From Moniliophthora roreri (taxonomy: Eukaryota > Basidiomycota > Agaricomycetes > Agaricales > Marasmiaceae): a stretch of 64,000 nucleotides of DNA. Shown here piece by piece: positions 22,960 through 35,170 of the stretch. The stretch's first letter is position 1, and every line of letters begins with the position of its first letter. The stretch is taken from the NCBI GenBank assembly GCA_001466705.2, contig LATX02000013.1, forward strand, positions 806,001-870,000. The letters are read 5' to 3'. The position numbers and the translations under genes are program-made. The notes below the pieces were generated by a model. The model made no database searches and was not told the DNA's origin. It saw only the letters and a program-made list of their open reading frames with translations.

Positions 22960-24490
22960 ATCCATCACACTCAGAAAGCTACATATCCAGCATGTCTGTT
23001 GGAAAAGCGTGTCCCTGCTGCCCAGAACGCTAAAGTAGATGCTATGGCACTCGGTGGACTTGAACTAGTAACTACCACCTCTGGGGTTTGGTACGTGTCA
23101 ATTCAGTTATATTCTTTCTTGGAGGCTGATTTTTTTCCAATGAAATACTCTGGCGGATAGTATCTGAAAGATCAACAACCTCGCTATGTACTGCCTCCAC
23201 CCCATCTGAAGATCCCTATTCTCCAGCTTCTAGTCGAATGGGGACACATCGTCGGTGACTGTTCACGCTCGCAGTGGAGAGTCTATATCGGCTCAAGCTC
23301 GAAGATGCAGACTTAGTACATCTAATTTGAGGGTTGACACAGTTATAAACACAGCTTTCATCTCCGGTGTGTATGTATTTACTTCTCGTGTCGTCGACTC
23401 AGAATTTCAACTCATCTGCAGGGCCCAGCGCGTCCATATCCCAAGCGTAAGCTCAGTCGTCTTCAAGTGCAGTACTGGTTATCCAGGGTATGTGAATCTC
23501 TCTCGAACGCGTGCCTATCTCACCAATCACCAGCGTTGATGTTTTCATGAACATGTCAGAAACCCCGACTTGGTGACCCACCTATTCACAAGTCACTGCA
23601 AACCTACAATCCAACATACCTTCAAGTCACTAGACGCTTCAGGAATGATGTCTGTCTTAACAGTTGTGGAATCGGTGCGCAATTTGCTCTGCAAAGGTAT
23701 GCTTTGTCTTTTCTCCCATATCATCTCCCATTTACTGATTGCTGCTTGCGGTATAAAAGGCCAGGAAATGATTCGTCGGAAGCGTACAGGATAAAGTGGC
23801 GAACGAGATGGATGACAGCTTTGCGCGTTCGAGTACTGGGTGAATTTTACCATTTTGGAATCACTGCTCTGTGAGACGCTAAAACTTGCTTTCATAGGTT
23901 GCGTCCGTACCTACGATGCTACAACATGAATGGGAGCACTTTGAGCATTCTGCGCAAATACTTCGTTCTCGCAAGAAACCTCGTCCAAGACCTATCGTCG
24001 TTCTGCGAGTCGGATCGAATGCAGTCGCGGTTCATTGTAGAGGCGGTATACGGGATTTTGGAGCTCGACAGTTTGTGAGTGATGTGAAGACATTCGTCAC
24101 TGTCCAAAACTCACGCTCAAGTTTTCCTTAGGTTTACCTTTCGTCACGTCGTCAAGAGGTTCGGCATGTGTATCAAGTGCTGCGGGATTAGCAAGTCATT
24201 GTGGAAAGGCGGTGAGTAGCACTTGAAGAACAATAAAGTGCAGGTGAATGATGCGCAAGGTACGTCTGCTTTTTCGCTTCTGCGTTACTTTTCTAATATC
24301 GTACAGAAGGCGTTCTACTCATCCGTAATCAACTGCGAACACGAAGATGCACTGACCGGACGGTAGAAGGTACTCAACACGCGTATCTCTCAGGCCAGAA
24401 CATAGTGTGTAAAACCCGCCTCCAATCGAGTCGTCAAAAGTTCTTGACGGGCCAAGGCTCGAGATAGACAACATGGGTTGGGATCGTAAG
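22960..24490 (+). pseudogene. Diverged sequence family, copy 1 (CpG-normal version)
   Basis: Similar in order to 32026-32373 and 33940-35170. The clearest block is 23900-24480, which aligns with about 34580-35170 through landmarks such as GGTTCATTGTAG, AGTGATGTGA and CAATCGAGTC. Short GT-AG introns can be imagined but no long frame survives. Relative to the right-hand copy, this one keeps CG where the other has TG or CA. Function unknown. Confidence 0.5.
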
Positions 24491-25885
24491 GTGCGTATGT
24501 TTCTTTCTACGTTATACATATCATTTTGTGTTTACTGCTGATTGAATACTACCGGTATAGGAACGCGGATATGGTACTGAAGCATTCAAACAGAAGAAAC
24601 AAAGGTTCGGACCGAGATTGATGGATAACGTGACAAGAAACCTGTCTTCTTCCTTCCCACCCGCTTCACCTCGTATTCGGCGCGCAAGACTCCTGGGAAA
24701 CATGCTTCAAGGGTTGGAGAGGCTACTAAAGCAGCTTTCGACATGGAAGACACTCTCATCGTCGGTCAGCCCTAGAAAGTTTCCGTAAAACTACAATATC
24801 ATAAATTTGACTCGTACTTGACATCGTACCCTGATGGCCTGCGGCTACATTCCTTATGTACATAATTCTATCTCGAGCCAGGTACACGCCAAGAGTCTGC
24901 TGTAAGTCAATTCAGTCGTTCGACTGGCAGGTTGCCAACGATATCATAACTATTAGGTTTGTACACGTCTTGTGAATTTATCGAATGGAAGCTGCCAAAA
25001 AGAGTATCCTCGAACCTTGCTCGAGCGCTGCGAATCCGACACTTTGATGACAGTCTATCAAGGGTCCTCCGGTGTGATCGATTGATGTCGAGTCTACCCA
25101 CAGAACTCTGTTATAGATACTTACCGTCATAGGTCCGGGGACGCGAGAAGTCTGGATTCAAGTTCAAGACTGGTCTCTCTTAGTGAATTCTTTTTGCGCA
25201 AGACCACTCCAATCTTTCAGGAGCTCTGAAAACTCTCCACGCCCATCGAAGCCACTTCGACATCTCATCTACGCGTTAGTGGACAACTCATTGTCTTCCT
25301 GAACTCAGAGCTAAACTGACCAAAATTACGCTGTTATTAGTGCTATTGGTTCCACACGTAGCTTGTGAAGGTGATAATATGGCGGAGGTGTCGAGATTGG
25401 AAATACGTGGCAAAGATGGTGGTCACTGCTGACACCCTTCCTCGACCACTTCTTAGACCTGTGATGTGAGGAAAGACCCATCCAAAATGGGGAACGGGGG
25501 GCTGTAAAGCTGTCCCTGCTAACCGCCTAACCACTAACCGCTAACCACAACCAGTAACTGCCAAAACCAGTGTCACCAGTCACGAAGGAGATGCTAAGGA
25601 CTCTAGCCTCTGAATGCTGTACCTCACCTTGGTTGCTTACCACTCAATCTGATTTCACTCCGGCGCGGGACCATACAGTTACGTGTATGCGAAATTGGGG
25701 CCGGATCGCTCCAAGTGGCGAGTAGAGTTGACCTCACAGGTAACTGACATGGTGCTGTTGACACGCCAAGAGTTTAGAGTTCATGTTGTCATTCCAATCT
25801 ATTCTGGTGTGTAAGAAGCCTGTATAAGTTGGGACGTTCTTAATGCTCAGTTCTGGTCAAGGTTCTGACATATTTGCCCCGCAAG
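24491..25885. other. Unassigned stretch upstream of the P450
   Basis: No recognised gene. A short degenerate run of TAACCRC-like words lies at about 25520-25555. The last 100 bp should contain the P450 promoter (TATAAG at about 25822). Confidence 0.35.
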
Positions 25886-28004
25886 ATGTACAACCTATCC
25901 TACTTGATCCCGACGTTACTTGCTCTCTTCTTCATCTGTTACCGTAGGTCAACTCAGCAAACATCGAGATATCCTTCCGGCCCAAAGCCTCTCCCGCTTA
26001 TTGGGAATCTGCTTGATCTCCCTTCGACAAAGACCTGGAAGGTTTTCTCGGATTGGGGCAGTTTGTATGGTACGTTTATTCACTCGTCGAGGATGCATAA
26101 CCCTGACGTCCTGGCAGGCCAAGATCTCCTTCACTTCGAAGTGTTCGGACAGCACACGCTGGTTGTCAACTCTCGTAAACTAGCTCATGAGCTTTTTGAA
26201 AAGCGGTCTCGCATTCACTCAGACCGCCCCTATATTGCGATGATTGACTTGTACGTTTCGCTCGAGAATCTTCTTTTCGATCAGCTGCTCAATGTCAATT
26301 CAGGCTAGGCTGGCGATCCGTGGGTTTTGGTGAGAACCAACTTCTCTTTATTATGGGCGACATATAACAAAATTGTACATTTAGGTGTGATGCCCTATGG
26401 TGAAACGTGGCGCCGTCATCGCAGACTGTTCCAAGAAGGGCTGCGAGATTCAGCTATAGCAGACTACATTCCCGTTCAGTTGGAGAAAACTCAAGAATTC
26501 TTGGTAAACTTGTTGAAAGATCCAGATAATTTCCGTGTCCACATTCAAACGTGAGTAATTATCTTCAATGTCGGTGTCCGAGACGTTGACTTGAGGGTAC
26601 GTAGTCTTGCTGCAGCAGTTATAATAGGCGTGATGTATGGCCATGATGTCACTTCAACCGAAGACTACTACGTCCAATTGGCTGAGCGAGCATTTGGTCC
26701 ACTGTCCACGTTAGGAACACCGTCTGCTATGCTCGTAAATCTTTTCCCTGTTATGCGTTATCTCCCTGCATGGTTTCCGGGCGGTGGCTTCCAACACCTG
26801 ATTCGTCAAAGCCATGGATGGATCAATGACATGGTGGAGAAGCCTTATTCTCTTGTGGTAGACAGAATTGCAAGTCTTGGCATCTCTCAACCTCTGTGGT
26901 CTCAAGCTGATACTGGCATTAGAATTCTGGCATTGAGAAGCCCTCGTTGCTCGCCAAGTATTTGGATCGATACAGGAGCAGTGGTACCGATGATCTGGCG
27001 CAAGAGAAGGCGATTAAACAAGTTTCTGCTATGGCATATGGGGGTACGAGCGATCTGTTCTTCTAGGAACTTGGTATTTACTAACAACGTTATGCAGCTG
27101 GTGCAGAGACTGTAAGCTTCCTTCCAAGCAGTCTATGTTCCATCTACTGACTTTGGTCCCTCTTGCAGACAGTAGCCCAACTCTTGTGGTTTTTCCTCGC
27201 AATGGCAATGTACCCAGAAATTCAGAAGAAAGCTCAAGAGGAAATTGACAACGTGGTTGGCAAGGACCGTCTTCCGACTCACGAAGACCGCGCAAACTTG
27301 CCATATATTGAAGCCCTTTTGCGGGAAACGATGCGATGGCGTCCGGTCACACCCCTTGCTTTCCATGCAGCACTCGAGGACGACATTATTGATGGATACT
27401 TCATTCCCAAAGGTTAGAACTCGTGGTCACGACCGAACTTCAAAAATCTAACCCATATCATCACTAGGTACCGCTTTGACCGGTAATATATGGTAGATCG
27501 TTTTAGTCGCTCTCTTAGTCATCTACTCACATCATCGGATCTACAGGGCTATGTCACGCGATAAAGCCGTGTATCCAGATCCCGAGGCATTCATTCCCGA
27601 AAGATTCATCACAGAGGAGGGTGTATGCAATGACGATGACGTGAACTTTATCTTCGGTTTCGGTCAGAATTCTTAATTTTCTTGGCGGAAGCTAGCAACT
27701 CATCATTTGCGACAGGGAGGCGAATCTGTCCCGGACGTTACTTGGCAATCGCAACTGTCTGGAGAGCAATGGTATCTATTCTGTCCACGTTTGATATCAC
27801 CAAGGCCAAGGATGAGAACGGGAATGGCGTCGGGCCTGAAGTTGAAATTATTGATGGTATAGTTGTGTACGTGACTCACTTTACTTTGTTGTATTCAGAT
27901 GTTGAACCTTACCTTATCTTTACAGAAATCCAGGAACATTCCCTTGTACCATCACTCCGAGGTCGGACAAAGCAAGGAACCTTGTTACGCAACTGGCTTG
28001 TTAA
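25886..28004 (+). CDS. Cytochrome P450 monooxygenase, one frame anomaly
   Basis: A heme-thiolate monooxygenase anchored in the ER by an N-terminal hydrophobic helix (LIPTLLALFFICY), followed by the proline-rich hinge PSGPKPLPLIGNLLDLP. Eleven exons fit GT-AG rules: 25886-26069, 26124-26250, 26304-26329, 26385-26550, 26596-27043, 27098-27111, 27169-27412, 27468-27492, 27547-27662, 27716-27866 and 27926-28004. Visible motifs: C-helix WRRHRRLF, I-helix AYGAGAETT (spread across two introns and a 14-nt micro-exon), K-helix ETMRWRP (ExxR), PERF, and the heme loop FGFGRRICPG with its cysteine. It resembles the multigene P450s of mushrooms often annotated as O-methylsterigmatocystin oxidoreductase-like; the substrate cannot be inferred. 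Near 26897-26947 the frame shifts by about 50 extra nt with no GT-AG boundaries, so the gene may be disrupted there. Confidence 0.85.
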
Positions 28005-28468
28005 CTGTAGTTTGTATGTTTCGGTTTTGATGTAGACCCAATGACAATATTATTGATTGTACAATTTAATGTTGAGGTCCGTTCTAATATCCAGCCGCGA
28101 TATCATTCTTTCTCGGGTTGCTCGCTGCTGCACATCAAATTCGTTACTGGTCAGCTTACACAGTAATGCAGCATATTCGTACTGAACAGCACCCCACCGT
28201 CACAATTTGGCTGTGACCCTTGACAAGGAATTACGAGCTGTTTGTTCAACTTGAGCTCCACCTCAAGGGTGAACTCAGTGACCTTACAATCTTGATGGAA
28301 CTGCTGGAGCAAGTTATTGAGCAAGCCATGAGCCAGAAGGGCATAAGCTTTCATCTTCCTGTTGTTTGAGGATTCAAGCACTCATTTTCACTTGCAGTTG
28401 TTGAGTGCTAGCTGCTTCAATCATACCATCTGCTGCCTCTATACCCTTGCTAGTGGTTGGATCCCAGT
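28005..28468. other. P450 downstream region and start of the CpG-poor domain
   Basis: The last CG-rich sequence lies at about 28090-28130. From there rightwards CpG nearly vanishes. A 76-codon minus-strand frame (28151-28381) could be a retroelement remnant but has no diagnostic motif. Confidence 0.4.
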
Positions 28469-29215
28469 CACTATGTACAAGGTGTTCTTTTAACATGGTT
28501 TTCTAATTGAGAAAACACTTAATCTTCTTGCAAAGAGAATTTTTATAAAACCATATATAAATTCTAAATTTCAATTGTGTCCTCTCAACAAGAATATGCC
28601 TGGAGAATACTAAATTTTCAGCAGCAAAAGATATGGAATTTTCAAATTCTGAGAATTAATAGATAATACAATATATTAGAATAATTTCCATACTGAGAAA
28701 ACATTAAATTTTCTCTGGTTGAAAATGCTCAGAAAATGCTGATAAGATAAGATAAAAATTCCACATTTTCTATTGTGGGAAAGTTAGAGAAAACACTAGG
28801 AAAACACTAGGAAAATAGTAGGAAAATCATGTGAAAATACTATATTTTGAAGCAGTTTTTAGATAGTTTTCATATAGTTTTCCTTTTGTATTTAACATGT
28901 TTCCTTTGATATAAAATTCAAAATCTTATATTTATTTTCTAAATGTTTTCTCACTATTTTATAAGGCAGAAAATTTAGTATATTTGTAATTAGAAAATTA
29001 AAGGATAATTCTATAATTTCATTATCATAAAATAATAAAAAAACACAGACTCTTCTGGAAATTAAAATCCAGAGTATGCTTGCTGTTTTCAATATGTGAT
29101 GACAACTTGAAACTAATAGAATTTTCTGAGTGTTGTCTGGAAGCAAATATATAGCAGTATTCTAAGTGTATTTCCTTTGTATTAATAGCATAAAAAGAAC
29201 ACCTTGTACGTAGTG
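28469..29215. mobile_element. CACTA-type MITE, copy S1 (intact)
   Basis: A 747-bp AT-rich element with TIRs CACTATGTACAAGGTGTTC on the left and CACTACGTACAAGGTGTTC (inverted) on the right, flanked by the 3-bp direct repeat AGT (28466-28468 and 29216-29218). A terminal CACTA plus a 3-bp duplication are the hallmarks of the CACTA (En/Spm, CMC) superfamily. No coding capacity. It provides the empty-site reference proving that E2 inserted into copy S2. Confidence 0.85.
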
Positions 29216-30348
29216 AGTAGGGTTCTAGTTGATAATATCTGGTGGCATCTTGTTATTCCTTACTATGTCGTATAACATCAGATGACATAGGATAACACTG
29301 TTAAGTCAGAATTCTTTCGATGATATCTGATGCTATCTTATGTTATTCAATGGATCCTGCATGGGTGTTCGTAGGCATCACTTTTCATTGGATTTCATTA
29401 AAAAACAATTGTACTTCAGGACGCTGTTGTGACCCAAGTCTGAGAAGTAAACCTACCAAATATCATTATATGCCTCACAACCCTGCCTCCCACCCCCTTC
29501 AGGGTGGCACCGTTGCTGACCTTTACATGGGTCTTGTGCTGCATAAGCATGTATGGAAGTTAGCAACATGGAATGAGTAAACAAGAAAGGGTGTAAACTC
29601 ACTGATGATGGAGTTAATGTTGTGGGGCTACTATAGTAGTAATTCAGTGCAGTAAAAGGGAATGAATGTAGATACACATATCTTGTGGAGGTTCTCATCA
29701 ACATCAATAGGACCATGATCATATCTTTGGTTCTTTTTTTTGGTTGAAACTGTAGCTGTAGAAGGTCCATCAGCACAGAGAATGCATGGAATATTATGAC
29801 AGCACACTAAAACCAAGTCTATCAATGGAATCTTATACCCAGACTAACTCAGGCTTGAGGTGGGAAGAACAAGGGGAGATGGTGGTTCAGAAGAAAGAGG
29901 AGAATGCAGGAAACTTTCAGGGCAAGAAAATGGAACAATGCATGGACCACCTACTCTAGAATTTTTTCTTTCCAAGTTTCCCACCATATTTGGCCAAATT
30001 TAAGCAGAATGATGATTGTATTTCTTCAGATGTTATCAAATACCACTGTTGACACATCTCATTGGCGTTTATCATCTTTTCAAGCTGCAACTTTACCACT
30101 GTTGCCCTATTCTTGGGACTTGGAGACTGAATAGCAATGTTGATCTGCTGTGTTCTGGGGTAGGGAAAGACCGAATTTGAGCTAGAAAAAGAAGTGATTC
30201 TCTTGGCCATATCAGAGACACAGAGATGATAGAATCAAATGAGTGCCAGGCAGAAATAATGGTCAAGGTCAAATCACAGAGCCTGCAAGTCCTTTGGCTG
30301 GCAACCCACACTATGATTCCTCATTCCCTGACTCTCAGGTCAATACGA
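29216..30348. other. Unassigned CpG-poor stretch
   Basis: The first 130 bp repeat the theme GATATCTGATG-CATCTTATGTTATTC in direct and inverted forms. The rest shows no open gene or recognised element. Confidence 0.35.
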
Positions 30349-32018
30349 TGATATGCATAACTTTTACCTTTTATTTCGCATGCAAATAGAGAATATTTTG
30401 CACTTTTATGGCTGAAAAGGACATAGATAAGGGAATTGAGGACTAGTGTGAGCCCTGAGCAGCTAGTCAAAGCGAGTAGTAGAGAAGGATATAAAATATT
30501 AGCAGAGTAATGGTTGATGGTAGGCCATACAAGGGTACCTGGCCACTGCTAGTATGAAAATAAATGGTGAATCTGAACACAGAGGAGCATCCCGAAACCT
30601 GTAGGGAATAACACTACATAATACTTCTCTATCGAAAGCATACCAAAGGGAATATTTTCACTTTTAACAATATTTCCAATCTATACCCAACTTGAAGGAA
30701 GAATAAAAGCCTTCAATGATACACATACGAAAATATTATTGAGAAAACGGATATGAAATAGAGAATGACAAATTAGCGGTGAGGGATACTTGAGATACTG
30801 ACTGTCAAATTGAAGAATGAAATAGATGATCGGCTACTGGAAGGGTGTCTGTATCACAGAAGAATGGAAGACAAAGCTGTATGACGAGAAGGCAGCATGG
30901 CCGAGCCTACACGTACACTTTAGACACGAAAAAGGAAGCATATTGTGCATCCATAGAGCAGATGATAGAAGATGGAGAAGGAAGGAACCATGCAGAGCAG
31001 CATGGAAGTATAATATTTTCAAACAGAGTTGGAAGGAGAGCTGTTTGATAGAGAGAATTGCAAATGGTTAGTGTCAGAAGACAGCACAATCATCAAAGAA
31101 AAAGAATAAAAGAGATTATGGCTATGAAGCCTGACTACAATTGGACACTGACAGAGAAATTACCAAACACAGCTCAGTTTATATAATATTTATCACCTAA
31201 CTCAGTTTTATTTTTATTTGTGACAGATATGTTAGATTATTTATGTTGTAGAGTATATAAGGAGATGTGTTTTGTAGGTGGAAAGCAGGAGAGATACTGC
31301 CCACTGATTACCAGAGTGTATGATGTTGTTGTTCAGGTAGAAGAGCTACTGGCAATCAGTATTTTTCAATTACTTTGGGCCCTAGCTTACTTAGTTGTGC
31401 AAGAGGCACAGGCTAGTTGAGACCTGAAATTGTAACCCAAACCAGAGATATAAATAAAAGCTAGGAAGAGCTTAGTTTTTAATGCAAGAGGCGTGTTTTC
31501 CAATAAGAGAAACATTGTATCAGTCTACTAAGAGGGTAGCTGACATGCATCAGTATAGTCTGGTGTTTCAATGTGAATCAGAGAGAGTTTCAGGCTAGCA
31601 GTGTCTAGAAGATTTGTCCTCTTGAGAATCATTGCAGAACATAGCTAAGAGGGCTATATTCAGGTACAAGAGGTACCTTTGTTCTCACTTAGAAGAAGTT
31701 TATTCTTTGGGCAGTTTCTGGTTGAAATCTATACTAGTATTTGCTTTCGAAGTGATTAATAAAACCACAAAACCGATAAATATTATACAAATGAACACCC
31801 ATTTTTGATCTGAGAAGTTTGTTTTGAAGGCAATCATCTCTGAACTACCAAGCGAGACATTGAGAATTATTCTTAACATTGCAGTAACAGTGAATCATGC
31901 TGAACCAACTTGCAAACAAAACTGAGAATCAAGAACTTATATATATACCTTTTTCAAGAGTATTTTGGCACCACAGGCCTTGTGTTTTCATAGTAGAGGC
32001 ATAGGTTTTTGAGCATCT
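30349..32018 (+). repeat. Repeat R2: LTR plus leader of an E0-type element (truncated)
   Basis: Starts TGATATGCATAAC. The part from about 30860 to 32018 matches, inverted, 62640-63796, which lies directly upstream of the E0 gag. This copy is therefore read as the long LTR plus untranslated leader of the same retroelement family, in the opposite orientation. A possible primer-binding site TGGCACCACAGGCC occurs near 31967, and similarity stops abruptly at about 32018. The exact 3' LTR boundary is uncertain. Confidence 0.6.
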
Positions 32019-32025
32019 TCAATGA

Positions 32026-32373
32026 CTTAATCCATCACACCCAGAAACCTCTACAATATTGGCTAATACTGTATCAAATTCATCTCCAATTTGTCTGTCA
32101 GAAAAGATGTGTTTCAATACTGCCTGGAACACTGGAATAGGCCCATGTCATGGCACTTGGTGAAGCACATCTGGCTTTAAAAGAGGCATCGGTATGTGTT
32201 GATTTGGTTCACCTCTGTCTTAAGGCTAACTTTCAATGAACATTTCTGTCTAATCTTCCAATAAAATCTTCTGAAGAATAACCAAGGAATAATGCTCAAA
32301 ACATAACAGCCTTGAAATGCTACTACCTCTACCTGATCTGAAGTTCCTCTCACTCCAACCTCCTATCAAATCG
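32026..32373 (+). pseudogene. Diverged sequence family, copy 2, 5' part (CpG-depleted)
   Basis: Aligns with 22960-23250 and 19840-20160 through CCATCACAC-CAGAAA, ATGGCACTTGGTGAA and TGTCTTAAGGCT words, but most ancestral CG are TG or CA. It is cut by repeat A1, and the family resumes at about 33940. Confidence 0.5.
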
Positions 32374-33397
32374 GTGAAGAGGCAGAAACTCTGTCTTCTA
32401 TAAAGAACTGCTACATGCTATCTTCACTCTAAAATGCTCCCTAAAAGGGCTTCTGCAACTAAGAGCTGCCACTAAACTCACACACACACACACAACACAC
32501 ACCAAAACCCACAATAGAGGCATCTAAGAGTGATGAAGCACTGTATAGGTCTACTAGGAGACTGAGTCTATCTCAAGTGCAATTTGGGGTGAAAAAGGGG
32601 ACAGAACTCTTTATACTTTCAATTGACTGGCTTAGGTTGTTATGAGGTTGTAGAGTCCAAAGGCTCTTCTAGTTAGGATGACTCAAGTGTTGCACTCAAG
32701 GGTCACAAAGTATAGGTTTTGAAATGAGTGGTTTATTGGTTGGTTATAAAATGTATACAGTGAAGCAAGAGATATATGAATCTTGGCTCGACTAGAAGCA
32801 ACTGACTGGCAAGTGCATAGAGACTTGGTCTAAGAAGCTGCATGGAGGTCTAAATCAACGCTGCATGAGGCTATAGGGTGCAAGTACCAGTCAGTGCTTG
32901 AGCCTGCATCTACAAGTACAGCTCTTTATATACAGAATGATAATTGGAAATAACAAAATAAAAGATAAAACAAGTGTGTTCTAGTTTAAGTTATAAATTG
33001 TATGCATTTGTGCATAAAAGTCTGATTCCACATAGCAATTAGACATGTTGGGTATATTTGGTAACCAAACAGTCAATTTATTGTGTTTTGGACCCTGTGC
33101 AGAGCATTGCTGGGTCAAATGATCCTTCCATGTAGCTACTTCCATGTAGCCACTGGTTCTGGACTGGCTTTGTATATGGGTATGTTTCCCTTTCTGCTGG
33201 TTCACTTCTGTATAGCTGCTTCTACCATCAGATTGGTGGATGTCATGGTCTAGACATCTGCCATATTCAATTCCCTTCTGTCCTGTGTATGATCTTGTGA
33301 GTCATTATCAATTTCCTGCATACCCGTTGCCTATCAATCATTCCATGTACACCTAGAAAGGCTGTAATATTCACCTGAGAGTGTCTTTAAAGCTCCA
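32374..33397. repeat. Direct repeat A, copy A1
   Basis: About 1 kb matching 35171-36187 in the same orientation, starting GGTGAAGA and including a CA microsatellite, GGTTTATTGGTTGGTTATAAA and a TATATACAG tract. No coding frame. It could be a solo LTR or other repeat; no terminal dinucleotides or flanking duplication were established. It is joined directly to the right half of element D. Confidence 0.65.
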
Positions 33398-33820
33398 CAT
33401 AGGAACAAGTTCCAACCGTGTACTAGTTTTTGATATTAATCATGAGGCATTAAGTCTATTGATGCATTATCATGCAATGTGATCACAAAGCGAACAATCT
33501 AGTGCACTTAGACTGTGGATCCTGCTGATATCTATTCCTTTATATTCAGAATTAGTGGTTTCTGGCCTGTTTTATTGACCAAGGACCCTCATGGCAATGC
33601 TTTACTGTAATGTAGAGGGCTAGTATAGTCTACTAACCTCCTCTAGATTGTGTTACAGTGTCAATTATTAGATTATTAGACTTGGTGCTTAAAGCCTAGA
33701 TGCTGTATTAGAGCTCTCAGGTTATCAAGTCACATGAATATCACATGTACTCTGGGCTCTTTCTCTAGTTTGATGCAAAAAGTGCATGATTTCATGTCTA
33801 AGCCAAAATTAGGCACATCA
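33398..33820. mobile_element. Right-end remnant of long-TIR element D
   Basis: Matches 38151-38574, the right TIR region of element D, ending at the same terminus. The left half is missing, so this is an internally deleted derivative sitting after A1 as the full D sits after A2. Confidence 0.65.
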
Positions 33821-33939
33821 TCAGCACATGTCTCATTCTTTGCACTTGCAGTAGGGTGCCTAGCTTAACACAACCTCTTCACATGAATATGCCCAACTGG
33901 CAGATTCAGTTGACAGAATTGTGATAGTAGCTCTACCAT

Positions 33940-35170
33940 ATCATGCAAGGCTGGTGTGTATGTACCTTCTTGTGTTGCCAGACAATTTTTAATTTCATCC
34001 CTTCCCAATCTGACTCATTTGCAGATTCTAGGAAGCATCCATATTCAAATACCAACTCAATTGCCCTGCAGAGTTTTAGATGTGGTTACATGAGGTATGT
34101 CACCCTTTTTCAAACACATGTCCTACTGACCGAGAACCTAGCATCAGCTCTCATTCTCTATGAATAAGTCAGAAATCACCAAGTCAATCAAGTCACTGCA
34201 AATCTTTCATTCAACACCTCTGAGCTGCTAAACATTTCAGCCTGGACCAGGCTATGGAATTGGGATGCAACTTGTTCTGGGAAAAATAAGTGACTCAATC
34301 TGGACCAAAGGCTAACAGATCTGAAATACAAGCAGAAAGCTCTAAACCAATCTACAGTAAAAAAAAAAACTTGTTCTGGGAAGGCCCAGAGAAGGCACAC
34401 TTGTCTTTTTCTCTTGTATAATCTCACATTAAATAGTTTCTTTTGTCTACCATAGAAAAGACTGGGATCTGTAATCAAAGAACAGATGAAGGCGGTAAAT
34501 GAGATGGATGACACATGTATTTTTGAGAATTTGGTGAGTATTTTTAGAATCATTGCTGGGTGTCAATGAGCCATTCTTATAGGTGATGTTGAAGCACCTG
34601 TACCTGGACCCCAAAGAGTCAAGATCAACTTGTGCCCCCAATAAACATTCTACTTAAATACCTTGTTCTTGCAAGACACCCCATCCAAGTGCCATCTTTA
34701 TTCTCCAAATGAAAATGAAATGCAGTAGTGGTTCATTGTAGACAACAGCATGTAAGTGATGTGAGGATTTCATTATGGTCCAAAACTCACATTCAACTGT
34801 TCAACTGTTCACTGTCAAAGGGCCCAGTATGCATACCAAGCTTTTCAAGAAGAGCAGTTGGATAAACAAGTAGTGAATAGCACAGTGGGTCAACAAGGTG
34901 CAAGGTATGTCTGCTTTGCTGCTTGTGCATCACTTTCTGAGCACTGATATCATACATTGGCCCTACTTAGACTGAATACTTGCACCCTCCTGATCATACA
35001 GAAGGTGTCCTGCTTCACCTGTACCCAAACATGAACACCAAGATGTACAGTGCCAGGTGCTCGACATGCACATCTTTTGGGCCAGAAGATTGTGCTGAAC
35101 ACTTGCCTTCAATCGAGTCATCTAGAGTTCTCAACTGACATAGGCCCCAAGACCCAAGATAGGCAACATG
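33940..35170 (+). pseudogene. Diverged sequence family, copy 2, 3' part (CpG-depleted)
   Basis: Collinear with about 23340-24490. Landmarks include GTCACTGCAAA followed by CATTCAACA, GGTTCATTGTAGAC, AGTGATGTGA and CAATCGAGTCATC. Nearly all CG of the left-hand copy are replaced. No open frame of useful length. Confidence 0.55.

Noticed and set aside
31967..31985. Firm call of a tRNA primer site for E0
   Set aside because: TGGCACCACAGGCC looks suitable, but the LTR end next to it cannot be defined, so it is only mentioned as possible.
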